Origin: JBBQNY01 sp038330365 | Lineage (GTDB): Bacteria; Pseudomonadota; Gammaproteobacteria; Xanthomonadales; Ahniellaceae | Assembly: GCA_038330365.1 (NCBI GenBank) | Contig: JBBQNY010000002.1 | Location: 1 to 64,000 of the forward strand | DNA length: 64,000 bases | Direction: 5' to 3' | Part shown: positions 24,386 through 31,605 of the stretch, one piece after another | Layout: each line of letters begins with the position of its first letter | How positions within the stretch are numbered: the first letter of the stretch is position 1 | The notes under the pieces: model-generated | Databases searched by the model: none | What the model was told of the DNA's origin: nothing | The model's input: only the letters and a program-made list of their open reading frames with translations | Translations under genes and position numbers: made by a program

Positions 24386-25294
24386 ATGGCCATGCGGGAG
24401 ACTTCAAGTCACGCCATCGGCCGGTTCGCCCCCTCCCCCACCGGCGCATTGCATTTCGGCTCGCTCATGGTCGCGCTCGGCAGCTGGCTGCACGTTCGCG
24501 CCGGTGGTGGCAAGTGGCTGGTACGAATGGAGGACCTGGATCGCAGTCGCTGTCTACCGGGGCTGACGGAGGAAATGCTGTCCACCTTGCACGCCCACGG
24601 CCTCGCATCGGACTTGCAGGTCGTGCATCAGAGTGACGACCGGACCCGGTTCGACAACGCCCTGGCACAACTCGTGGCGCAGGGTCACGCTTTTGCCTGC
24701 CACTGCAGTCGTCGCGATGTCCTGCGCTCGGGTGGAGTGCATCGGCATTGCGTGCACCAGACGCCACGCTCATCCGCAGGCACGGCAGAGCCGAGCTGGC
24801 GCTTCCGCGCTCCCGAGTCTCTCGTCGAATTCGAAGACCGGCTGCAAGGACCGCAGCGCCAGAACGTGGCGCAGACCACCGGCGACTTCGTGATTCGACG
24901 GTCGAACGGCGAATACACCTACCAGCTGGCCACCGTGATCGACGATGCGTCTCAATGCATCACCGAGGTCGTGCGTGGCGGCGACCTTCTCGATTCGACG
25001 CCACGCCAGATACTGCTGCAGCGGGCGCTCGGCCTGCCGCAACCCGACTATGCTCATCTTCCGATGATCGTCGACATCCGCGGTGTCAAGCTTTCCAAGC
25101 AGGCGCGGAGTGCTCCTGTTGACCCGGGGAATCCTCTGCCGGGGTTGCGTGCGGCACTTGCCGTGCTGGGCCAGCAGGTTGACCGGACGGCCCGGGACGC
25201 GCCCGAACTGCTGTCCGCCGCGCTTGCACAATTCGACTTCGCTGCACTGCCGCATGCTTCCACCCTGCCCGCACCGCAATACTGCATCGCCTGA
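24386..25294 (+). CDS. gluQ: Glutamyl-Q tRNA(Asp) synthetase
   Basis: Attaches glutamate to queuosine at position 34 of tRNA-Asp(QUC). About 302 aa. It is a paralogue of the catalytic half of GluRS, with the HIGH-like motif PSPTGALHFGSL (about 15-26), the KLSKQ version of KMSKS (about 237-241) and no anticodon-binding domain. A CHC...C zinc-type cluster lies at about 105-125 (ACHCSRRDVL...HRHC). The start is uncertain: ATG 24386 or ATG 24392, neither with a clear ribosome site. The last 25 residues are Ala/Pro-rich. The window's own tRNA-Asp at 15350 would be a substrate once queuosine is made. Confidence 0.93.
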   Translation: MAMRETSSHAIGRFAPSPTGALHFGSLMVALGSWLHVRAGGGKWLVRMEDLDRSRCLPGLTEEMLSTLHAHGLASDLQVVHQSDDRTRFDNALAQLVAQGHAFACHCSRRDVLRSGGVHRHCVHQTPRSSAGTAEPSWRFRAPESLVEFEDRLQGPQRQNVAQTTGDFVIRRSNGEYTYQLATVIDDASQCITEVVRGGDLLDSTPRQILLQRALGLPQPDYAHLPMIVDIRGVKLSKQARSAPVDPGNPLPGLRAALAVLGQQVDRTARDAPELLSAALAQFDFAALPHASTLPAPQYCIA

Positions 25295-25310
25295 GCCCGC
25301 GTGATCGCTG

Positions 25311-25319
25311 CCCCCCCCC
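25311..25319 (+). repeat. C9 homopolymer upstream of the first phaB
   Basis: Nine consecutive C residues, continuing into GGG, in the 90-base gap between gluQ and phaB. It is about 65 bases before the ATG, where slippage could alter promoter spacing. Confidence 0.6.
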
Positions 25320-25384
25320 GGGCACTCGAATGCAGGTCTCTTTTGTACTTCCGTTTGCAACCGCCATTCACCAAGGAGAATCCC

Positions 25385-26125
25385 ATGCAGTCACGCGTCG
25401 CTCTGGTCACCGGAGGCACCGGTGGAATCGGCACCGCCATCGTCCGCCATCTCGCCGGGCAGGGTCATCGTGTCGCGACCAACTATCGCGACGAGGCCAA
25501 GGCGAAAGCCTGGCAGGCCGACCTCAAGTCCAAGGGAGTCAACGTTGAAATCGTCAAGGGCGATGTCGGCGACGTCGACGAATCGCAGGCGATGATCGCC
25601 GGGGTCGAGAAGGCGCTTGGGCCGGTTGAAATTCTCGTCAACAATGCGGGCATCACGCGCGATACAACCTTTCATCGCATGTCGCCGCAGCAGTGGCAGG
25701 ACGTCATCAATACCAACCTCAACTCCTGCTACAACGTGACGCGTCCGGTCATTGAATCGATGCGCGACGGCAAGTGGGGGCGCATCGTCCAGATCAGTTC
25801 GATCAACGGTCAGAAGGGCCAGTACGGCCAGGCCAACTACGCCGCTGCCAAGGCGGGAATGCACGGCTTCACGATCTCGCTGGCACAGGAAAACGCCAAG
25901 TTCGGCATCACCGTCAACACGGTGTCGCCCGGCTACATCGCGACCGACATGGTGATGGCGGTGCCCGAGGAGGTACGCGCGAAAATCGTCGCGCAAATCC
26001 CTACCGGGCGTCTGGGCGAACCGAGCGAGATCGCGTACGCCGTGGCCTTCCTGACCGATGATCAGGCAGGCTGGATAACCGGAGCAAACCTGTCCGCCAA
26101 TGGCGGGCACTACATGGGCTGGTGA
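25385..26125 (+). CDS. phaB: Acetoacetyl-CoA reductase (first copy)
   Basis: NADPH-dependent SDR reducing acetoacetyl-CoA to (R)-3-hydroxybutyryl-CoA, the monomer for polyhydroxybutyrate. 246 aa from ATG 25385, preceded by AAGGAGA at 6 bases. Cofactor motif TGGTGGIG (about 9-16), NNAGITRD (about 87-94), catalytic Ser in QISSINGQKGQYGQ (about 138) and Tyr-x3-Lys in ANYAAAKAG (about 151-155). The GQ-rich stretch around the catalytic Tyr is the PhaB signature, separating it from FabG. It is followed by a terminator-like hairpin and then phaR. Confidence 0.93.
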   Translation: MQSRVALVTGGTGGIGTAIVRHLAGQGHRVATNYRDEAKAKAWQADLKSKGVNVEIVKGDVGDVDESQAMIAGVEKALGPVEILVNNAGITRDTTFHRMSPQQWQDVINTNLNSCYNVTRPVIESMRDGKWGRIVQISSINGQKGQYGQANYAAAKAGMHGFTISLAQENAKFGITVNTVSPGYIATDMVMAVPEEVRAKIVAQIPTGRLGEPSEIAYAVAFLTDDQAGWITGANLSANGGHYMGW

Positions 26126-26140
26126 GCTGGATGATCGAGG

Positions 26141-26162
26141 CCGACCCTCGGCCCAGGGTCGG
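26141..26162 (+). terminator. GC-rich hairpin after the first phaB
   Basis: CCGACCCT (26141-26148), a 6-base loop and AGGGTCGG (26155-26162), 16 bases after the phaB stop. No T-run follows, so termination is only suggested. Confidence 0.45.
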
Positions 26163-26275
26163 TCGTGAAATCCGCGCCGCGTCGCCGGCCGCTCGCTGCG
26201 CGGTGGCGCCGACTTCGACGGGGACCGTGAAGGTTCCTCTGATTCAGTGCGTCGCGGCAACGCCGCGCACTCGGA

Positions 26276-26304
26276 TTGGCCGCGTGTGGCGACTCTGTTA
26301 GCGT
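26276..26304 (+). promoter_or_regulatory. Promoter of phaR, predicting a leaderless mRNA
   Basis: TTGGCC (26276-26281), exactly 17 bases, then TAGCGT (26299-26304). The phaR ATG follows after only 6 bases, with no ribosome site, so transcription should begin at the start codon. Confidence 0.5.
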
Positions 26305-26310
26305 TCACGC

Positions 26311-26808
26311 ATGGAAGAGCCACGCATCATCAAGAAGTATCCGAACCGGCGACTCTATGACGCGGAGATCTCCAGCTACATCACGCTTGAGGATGTGCGA
26401 CAGCTGGTGGTGGATGGGCATCCCTTCCTGGTGCGCGATGCCAAGTCCGGTGAGGATCTGACGCGCACCGTGCTGCTCCAGATCATCGCCGAGCACGAAG
26501 AGCGCGGGCAGCCTATGTTCTCCACGAATCTGCTGTCGCAAATCATCCGTTTCTATGGCGACTCATTGCAGGGCCTCATGGGCACCTACCTCGAGCGCTC
26601 CATGGATACGTTCGTTTCGCAGCAGCAGCAGTTCCGCAGCCAGTTGAACGACATGCTGGGCAAGACGCCCTGGGACATGTTCAACGACATGACGGATCGA
26701 AACCTGCAGGTGTGGAAATCGATGCAGGAGCAATTCCTGTCTGCCGCATCGCCGCCTGGCTCGTCGCCGCCTTCGCCAAAATCCGGCAAGTCCAGCTCCG
26801 ATTCCTGA
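26311..26808 (+). CDS. phaR: Polyhydroxyalkanoate synthesis repressor PhaR
   Basis: DNA-binding repressor of phasin and PHA genes that also binds PHA granules; polymer formation titrates it from DNA. 165 aa. The N-terminal PHB/PHA accumulation regulator DNA-binding domain is RIIKKYPNRRLYDAEISSYITLEDV (split here only for reading; residues 5-29) and continues to about 65. One helical granule/CoA-associated repeat region follows (about 70-140, FYGDSLQGLM to WKSMQEQFL), then a Pro/Ser-rich end. No Shine-Dalgarno precedes ATG 26311. It lies between the two phaB copies. Candidate operators are at 26866 and 30763. Confidence 0.93.
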   Translation: MEEPRIIKKYPNRRLYDAEISSYITLEDVRQLVVDGHPFLVRDAKSGEDLTRTVLLQIIAEHEERGQPMFSTNLLSQIIRFYGDSLQGLMGTYLERSMDTFVSQQQQFRSQLNDMLGKTPWDMFNDMTDRNLQVWKSMQEQFLSAASPPGSSPPSPKSGKSSSDS

Positions 26809-26828
26809 AGCATTACGGCTCGCTGCGA

Positions 26829-26857
26829 TTGACACTCGCGCAATCGCGCCCATAACA
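26829..26857 (+). promoter_or_regulatory. Sigma-70 promoter of the second phaB
   Basis: TTGACA (26829-26834, perfect -35), a 17-base spacer and ATAACA (26852-26857), or CATAAC at 16. It starts 21 bases after the phaR stop. The predicted +1 abuts the palindrome at 26866. Confidence 0.6.
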
Positions 26858-26865
26858 TCGGCGGT

Positions 26866-26882
26866 TTGCTGCGTCGCAGCAA
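26866..26882. promoter_or_regulatory. Candidate PhaR operator: perfect palindrome
   Basis: TTGCTGC-GTC-GCAGCAA, a perfect 7-bp inverted repeat just downstream of the promoter start point and 18 bases before the second phaB ATG. PhaR of Paracoccus is known to bind CTGC-N3/4-GCAG; this site contains CTGC-N3-GCAG. Binding here is inferred. Confidence 0.65.
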
Positions 26883-26900
26883 GCTTTTTCGGAACTCGGT

Positions 26901-27653
26901 ATGCCTCAAGACTCACGCGTCGCAATCGTCACCGGTGGCATCGGTGGCCTCGGTACTTCCATGTGTCTCGCTCTTGCACAGGCTGGACGCCGGGTGATCG
27001 CGGCGGATCTTTTGACCCGCGAGGAGCGTATTCCGGAATTCAAGCGCGAGATGGCGGCGTTTGGCGACCTGGTCGGGTTTGAGCCCGTCGACGTCAGCGA
27101 CGGGGAATCCTGCGCCGGATTGGTGCAGCGCGTCACGGACCGTTACGGCCCCGTGGACATCCTCGTGAACGCCGCAGGGATCACGCGCGACGCGACGCTG
27201 CGCAAGATGACGCCGTCCCAGTGGACCGACGTGATGCGCGTCAATCTGGACTCGGTCTTCAACCTGTGCCGACTGGTCATCGACGGCATGACGGAACGTG
27301 GGTTCGGGCGCATCGTGAACATCTCGTCGGTCAACGGCCAGACCGGGCAGTTTGGCCAGACCAACTACTCGGCTGCCAAGGCCGGCATGCATGGCTTCAC
27401 GATGGCGTTGGCGCGAGAAGTTGCCCGCAAGGGCGTGACCGTCAACAGTGTGAGCCCTGGCTACTGCGAAACGGCCCTGGTCATGAAGGTGCCGGAGGAC
27501 GTTCGCGAAAAAATCCTGGCGAACGTTCCGGTCGGTCGTCTCGGCAAGCCGAGCGAGATTGCGCGCACCGTGGAGTTCCTGACGGCGGACGAGGCCGGCT
27601 TCATCACGGGGGCGAATATCCCGGTCAACGGCGGACTGTTCATCAGCTTCTAG
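26901..27653 (+). CDS. phaB: Acetoacetyl-CoA reductase (second copy)
   Basis: Same reaction as the first copy. 250 aa from ATG 26901, with GGAA about 9 bases upstream. Cofactor motif TGGIGGLG (about 9-16), NAAGITRDATLRKM, catalytic Ser in NISSVNGQTGQFGQ (about 141) and TNYSAAKAG (Tyr about 154, Lys about 158). It keeps the GQ-rich PhaB hallmark but has a 5-residue insertion after the first strand (LLTREERIPEFKRE), so it is a diverged paralogue, not a recent tandem copy. It has its own promoter with the candidate PhaR operator, unlike the first copy, and so may be the regulated one. Confidence 0.92.
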   Translation: MPQDSRVAIVTGGIGGLGTSMCLALAQAGRRVIAADLLTREERIPEFKREMAAFGDLVGFEPVDVSDGESCAGLVQRVTDRYGPVDILVNAAGITRDATLRKMTPSQWTDVMRVNLDSVFNLCRLVIDGMTERGFGRIVNISSVNGQTGQFGQTNYSAAKAGMHGFTMALAREVARKGVTVNSVSPGYCETALVMKVPEDVREKILANVPVGRLGKPSEIARTVEFLTADEAGFITGANIPVNGGLFISF

Positions 27654-27689
27654 GAAACACGCGCACCTGCGTCGCAGGCAGCAAGCCCA

Positions 27690-27916
27690 ACGCCCCCTGC
27701 TCGTGTAGGAGCGCGCTCGCGCGCGGTGGCGCCATCTTGAGACGGTGCGCGGTACATGCTCTGGCATCACGCCATCGCGCGCGAGCACGCTCCGATAAGA
27801 GCCCTGCAATGCCCCCTGCTCGTGTAGGAGCGTGCTTGTGCGCGATGGCGCAATGCACAGCCTTGCCGCGCGCTCCGATCCGCCATGACGCCATCGCGCG
27901 CGAGCGCGCTCCTACA
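27690..27916. repeat. REP/BIME cluster: two inverted pairs
   Basis: Fills most of the 304-base gap after the second phaB. Four copies of a GTAGGAGCGCGCTCGCGCGC-type element: plus orientation at 27704-27732 and 27823-27850, minus orientation at 27771-27796 and 27889-27916. Each plus copy is preceded by the same CCCCCTGCTCG, so the array is two direct repeats of an inverted pair. The core resembles REPs of Pseudomonas and Xanthomonadales. It lies between convergent transcription units. Confidence 0.85.
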
Positions 27917-27957
27917 AAAGATTTTTGGTCCCGCCGACGAAGTCGAAGTGGAAGCTC

Positions 27958-28416
27958 CTACGTGGTGCGCCTGGGCCACCAGCCTGCGCCGGTGACGGCG
28001 TAGCGATCCGCGGCGCGCTCGAAAGGGTTGCGGGCCGATACGCCCCCGCACGCGAGATAAACCGGCAGGAACAGCGGCCCCAGCACCATGTACTGGAAGA
28101 CATGCGCGCGTTCGTGATCCACGAAGCGCGGATCGCGCGCGATGGTGCAGCCTTCGACCGGACCGTACACCCCGCAGGGCGCGTCGAGCGACTCTCCGCT
28201 GTGCACGATGCAGTTGCCGAAAGTGATCGCGCCGCCCGGACCCCATGGCCATCTGCAGAACTCGATGGCAAAGGCGTCAGGGCTCCAGCGGATGCGGGCC
28301 CCGCCCGCGCATCCGACCAGACCGACTGCGAGACCGATCAGCGTGTTCGGCAGAGTCCAGAGCGCGCCGGCTGCGATTCCAGCACGCGCCAGTCCGCTCT
28401 TGAACGTCAAAGGCAT
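27958..28416 (-). CDS. Uncharacterised small membrane protein with an HEXXH metallopeptidase motif
   Basis: 152 aa from ATG 28416 (GCGGAAG about 7 bases upstream); a GTG at 28434 is an alternative. An N-terminal hydrophobic segment (about 8-38, AGIAAGALWTLPNTLIGLAVGL) precedes a Trp/Cys-rich part (EFCRWPWGPGGAITFGNCIVH). Then comes HERAHVFQY (about 112-120), an exact HEXXH, and NPFERAADRYA about 25 residues later, placing a Glu as a possible third zinc ligand as in gluzincin peptidases. A second short hydrophobic stretch (LGPLFLPVYLACGG) lies between them. It follows phaC by 55 bases on the same strand. I do not know a named family; the peptidase function is inferred from the motifs. Confidence 0.7.
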   Translation of the reverse strand: MPLTFKSGLARAGIAAGALWTLPNTLIGLAVGLVGCAGGARIRWSPDAFAIEFCRWPWGPGGAITFGNCIVHSGESLDAPCGVYGPVEGCTIARDPRFVDHERAHVFQYMVLGPLFLPVYLACGGVSARNPFERAADRYAVTGAGWWPRRTT

Positions 28417-28471
28417 TGCGCGCTTCCGCAACACTCAGGCGAAGCGCGCGGTGCTCGGCAGGACCGCTCGA

Positions 28472-29542
28472 TCAGGTGCGAGCCGACAACCACTGGTGGA
28501 TCGCGCTCGGCACTTCGCGCTGGGCACGGCCGGAGACGTAGAGACCGATGTGCCCGCCCTTGAAGGCGATCTCGGAATAGTCGTCGCTCCCGACCACGTC
28601 GCGCATGGGCCGGGACGCACTCGGCGGCACGAGATGATCCTGCAACGCGAAGATGTTGAGCACGGGCATGGTGATATTGCCCGGATCCACGCGCTTGTCG
28701 CCGACCATGGTGCCGCCCTTCATCATGCGGTTTTCCTGGTAGAAATCCTTGTTGAACTGGCGGAACGCTTCTCCAGCCTGGTCCGGCGAATCGAAGATCC
28801 ATTTTTCCATGCGCAGGAAGTTCTCGACTTCGACCGGATCGTCGAGGATATCGACGAGACCGACGTACTTCTGCAAGTGCAACCGGAATGGCTTGAGCGA
28901 GAGGTAGGACGAATTCATCAGGTCCCCCGGAATATTGCCCAGGGTATCGACCGCGAGATCGACATCCACCCCCTGCGTCCAGTTCGAAAGCATGTTGTCT
29001 GGCGTATGGAAGTCGACGGGCGTGACCATCGTGATGAGGTTCTGCACGCGCTCGGGATAGATCGATGCGAAACACATCGAGAACACCCCGCCCTGGCAGA
29101 TTCCCAGCAGGTTGATCGCATCGATATCGTGCGCGCGGCAGACCGCGTCGATGCAGCGGCGCATGTAGCGATTGATGTAGTCGTCCATGGACACGAAGCG
29201 ATCGGCAGCGTCGGGATAGCCCCAGTCGATCAGATACACGTCCTCACCCTGCTCCAGCAGGTTGCGCACGATCGAACGGTCCTGCTGCAGATCGATCATG
29301 TAGGGCCGGTTGACCAGCGCATAGGTAATGACGATCGGAACCTCCGCTGTCGGCGGCTTGGAGCCACGGAAACGGTAGAGCACGACCTTGTCGATGCGGA
29401 AGATCTCTTCCTTTTCAGTCGCGCCGTAACTGACCCGGCTGGAATCGATCTGTTTCAGGACTGTGCTGGCGGCGGCCAGCTTGCGCCCAAGCGTCTGCGC
29501 CTCGTTGAGCACGGTTTCGGGGGAGATGCGGATCGCGCCCAT
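28472..29542 (-). CDS. phaC: Class III polyhydroxyalkanoate synthase, subunit PhaC
   Basis: Catalytic subunit that polymerises (R)-3-hydroxyacyl-CoA into PHA at the granule surface. 356 aa, the length of class III PhaC (Allochromatium 355), far shorter than class I/II. Alpha/beta-hydrolase fold with the Cys-containing lipase box GICQGG (Cys about 149), Asp in ALQDHLVPP (about 302) and His in KGGHIGLYVSG (about 330). ATG 29542 follows the phaE stop by 3 bases, so the two subunits are coupled. Both face the second phaB across the REP region. Confidence 0.96.
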   Translation of the reverse strand: MGAIRISPETVLNEAQTLGRKLAAASTVLKQIDSSRVSYGATEKEEIFRIDKVVLYRFRGSKPPTAEVPIVITYALVNRPYMIDLQQDRSIVRNLLEQGEDVYLIDWGYPDAADRFVSMDDYINRYMRRCIDAVCRAHDIDAINLLGICQGGVFSMCFASIYPERVQNLITMVTPVDFHTPDNMLSNWTQGVDVDLAVDTLGNIPGDLMNSSYLSLKPFRLHLQKYVGLVDILDDPVEVENFLRMEKWIFDSPDQAGEAFRQFNKDFYQENRMMKGGTMVGDKRVDPGNITMPVLNIFALQDHLVPPSASRPMRDVVGSDDYSEIAFKGGHIGLYVSGRAQREVPSAIHQWLSART

Positions 29543-29545
29543 GGT

Positions 29546-30718
29546 CTATTTCCTCTTCCGGCTGGATTTGCGTGTTGCGGCCAGACGCTCATCGAATCCT
29601 CCAGCCGCCTTGGCCGCGCGCTTGCGCTTCCTGGCGGGCGGGGATTTCTTCGCAGCCACCTTGGCGGCGGCTTCGACTTTCACAGCGGGCTTGGCCGCAG
29701 CGTCCGAGCGTGCACTGCGGGCCGCTTTCCGGCCCGGTTTGCGCGGCTTGGAGGCCGCTGCCCTGGTGGCGGGTTTGCGCTTGGCTGCGACCGGCTTGCG
29801 GGCAGGTTCGGCAGCTGGCGCGCGCGCGGCGGCAAGCGCCTCCTCGGCATCGCCGAGGCGACGCCGCAGGTCGTGCAACTGGCGCAGCACGCTGTCCATC
29901 TCGGTGCGGCCCGGCATACCCACTTCCGCGGTCGCGCGCTCCACACTCTGCTGCACGAGCTGGCGCATCCGCATCTGCGCGTTCGCAAGCGCGCCGTAGG
30001 CACGCCGGAAACCCACTGACAGTGCGATCTCGGCGTAGCCTTCTTCCGCCGCGTCGATCCACAGATCGTAGAGCGCGCGCATGGACGTGATCTCGCGGCC
30101 GGGCTCGGACCTCTCGGCCAGCTTGAGTTCGAAAATCTCGACTCCGCGCTTGAGGGCTTTCCAGATCTCTGCCTGATAGAGCGCGACGGGTTCCTGCAGC
30201 CCGAGCATCGCTTCGGCCATCTGCTGCTGCCGCTCGACGACTTCGCGGTGCTGACCAAACGCCGGCATTCTCAGACCCGCTGTCATCTGCTCACGCATGG
30301 GATCGGCGAGACCCTGCACGCCGCGGAGCATCTCCTCGACGCCCGGAACGCCCTGCCCCACCGAGCCACGAAACGCCGTAAACAGCGGATTCTGGCGCAC
30401 GTCGAAGGCGCGGAACGCGCCGTGCATCAATCCTGCGGGATCGAATCGACCGCCTGCATCGCCGGAGAGCTGACGGGCTGCGTTCTGCATGAAGTCCACG
30501 TACTGGCGCACGCCGTCCATGCCGCGTTCGAGCAGCTCGGACGGCGCCCCGCCCGTCGTGCTCGCCTGATCCAGCAGACGCTGCCACTGGTCCATGGCCG
30601 GGTTGCCTGCCGTGCCCACGTTGGCCTGGCGGGCGCCTTGTTGCCAGGCGTTCCAGAACTGCTCGCCAATCGCGCTCCAGTCGCTCATCCAGTTCTGATC
30701 CTGGGACTGCGTTGCCAT
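29546..30718 (-). CDS. phaE: Class III PHA synthase subunit PhaE with an Ala/Lys/Pro-rich basic tail
   Basis: Non-catalytic partner needed for PhaC activity. 390 aa from ATG 30718, with TTTGGAG 9 bases upstream. Residues 1-295 are the helical PhaE body (MSDWSAIGEQFWNAWQQG, LGLQEPVALYQ, EIALSVGFRRAYGALANAQMRMR) ending in a coiled coil. The last 95 residues are Lys/Ala/Arg/Pro repeats such as KPVAAKRKPATRAA and RKPGRKAARSARS, like histone H1 or the PhaF phasin tail that binds DNA. Classical PhaE proteins end without such a tail. A TGC-rich site lies over its promoter. Confidence 0.92.
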   Translation of the reverse strand: MATQSQDQNWMSDWSAIGEQFWNAWQQGARQANVGTAGNPAMDQWQRLLDQASTTGGAPSELLERGMDGVRQYVDFMQNAARQLSGDAGGRFDPAGLMHGAFRAFDVRQNPLFTAFRGSVGQGVPGVEEMLRGVQGLADPMREQMTAGLRMPAFGQHREVVERQQQMAEAMLGLQEPVALYQAEIWKALKRGVEIFELKLAERSEPGREITSMRALYDLWIDAAEEGYAEIALSVGFRRAYGALANAQMRMRQLVQQSVERATAEVGMPGRTEMDSVLRQLHDLRRRLGDAEEALAAARAPAAEPARKPVAAKRKPATRAAASKPRKPGRKAARSARSDAAAKPAVKVEAAAKVAAKKSPPARKRKRAAKAAGGFDERLAATRKSSRKRK

Positions 30719-30746
30719 GGCTCTGCGCTCCAAAAATTCACCGTGT

Positions 30747-30776
30747 ATGGTAACAACGCGACATGCTGCAGTGCAA
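30747..30776 (-). promoter_or_regulatory. phaE promoter overlapped by a TGC-rich candidate PhaR site
   Basis: On the minus strand TTGCAC (30776-30771), 18 bases, TACCAT (30752-30747), 28 bases before the phaE ATG. TTGC-ACT-GCAGCA (30776-30764) covers the -35 and shares TTGC...GCAGCA with the palindrome at 26866, with shorter spacing. PhaR control is inferred. Confidence 0.5.
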
Positions 30777-30808
30777 CATTACTCGTGCAGGGGACCCGGC
30801 AACGCGCC

Positions 30809-31429
30809 TCAGGGCTTGGGAATGTGCAGGGTCTTGCTGATCATCAACGATCCCGAAAGCGCGAACCATCCGACCAGCGGATGCAACTGCCAGGGCCCGA
30901 GCTTCCACACGCCCCACCAGAGCTCACTGCCGATGTTTCCGGTCCACGCGGCGATAGCCATACCCAGCACCAGCACCAGGCTGGTGGGGATGGGCGTGCC
31001 CTCGAAATACGCGACCTTGTCGTCGGCGCCGGCCATCGAGGACGCGGTGACGTTGTAGCGCGCGAGCCGGCTCACACCGCAGCCAACGAACCAGGACAGC
31101 ACCAGCCAGTCCCACCCGCCCTGCATGCCACAGGCGTAGGCCAGCGCGGCCGGTGCCAGTCCGAAAGAGATGACGTCCGCCAGTGAATCGAGTTCGCGAC
31201 CAAGGATCGACTGCTGCTGGCGCCAGCGCGCGACCCGTCCGTCGAGAGCGTCGAGCACGAAAGCGACAGGGATCAGCGCCATGCCGATCAACAGGTCCGT
31301 GACCCGCCCATCCTGCAGGAAGCGCATGGAGGCGAATACAGCGCCAGTGCCACAAAAGGCGTTACCCAGAGTCAGCCAGTCGGCAAGATGGAACTCGCGG
31401 ATCATGGAGAAATGGCGGCGCTCGGACAT
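30809..31429 (-). CDS. pssA: CDP-diacylglycerol-serine O-phosphatidyltransferase
   Basis: Makes phosphatidylserine, precursor of phosphatidylethanolamine, in the inner membrane. 206 aa from ATG 31429 (GGGAAGA upstream). It carries the CDP-alcohol phosphotransferase motif DALDGRVARW...GRELDSLADV (about 52-78) with all Asp residues and six to seven hydrophobic segments. This is the integral-membrane type II enzyme, not the peripheral E. coli type. The frame extends upstream to 31537, but the family starts near MSERRHFSMIREFHLADW. It lies downstream of the pnp terminator, on the same strand. Confidence 0.92.
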   Translation of the reverse strand: MSERRHFSMIREFHLADWLTLGNAFCGTGAVFASMRFLQDGRVTDLLIGMALIPVAFVLDALDGRVARWRQQQSILGRELDSLADVISFGLAPAALAYACGMQGGWDWLVLSWFVGCGVSRLARYNVTASSMAGADDKVAYFEGTPIPTSLVLVLGMAIAAWTGNIGSELWWGVWKLGPWQLHPLVGWFALSGSLMISKTLHIPKP

Positions 31430-31544
31430 GGTCTTCCCATTCAATGGCGATAGCGCATCGTGGCGCGGAAGGATGCGCGCGTACAAGCATTCGAAGGCCT
31501 TGCCAGGACATTCCGAAGCCGCTCCCGGAGACAACACCGGACCC

Positions 31545-31578
31545 TGAAAACAGGAAAGCGGACCTGAGTCCGCTTTCC
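31545..31578 (-). terminator. Intrinsic terminator of the rpsO-pnp unit
   Basis: On the minus strand GGAAAGCGGAC, loop TCAG, GTCCGCTTTCC, then TGTTTTC. The 11-bp perfect stem lies 28 bases after the pnp stop. Confidence 0.85.
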
Positions 31579-31605
31579 TTCAACACTTTGAGTCGAAACA
31601 GAAAC

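Noticed and set aside
28472..29542. phaC as a lipase or generic alpha/beta hydrolase
   Set aside because: The nucleophile is Cys in GICQGG, the length is class III, and phaE lies 3 bases upstream.
28142..30019. A 625-codon plus-strand frame opposite phaC and phaE
   Set aside because: The minus-strand genes are complete and recognisable; this is their antisense.
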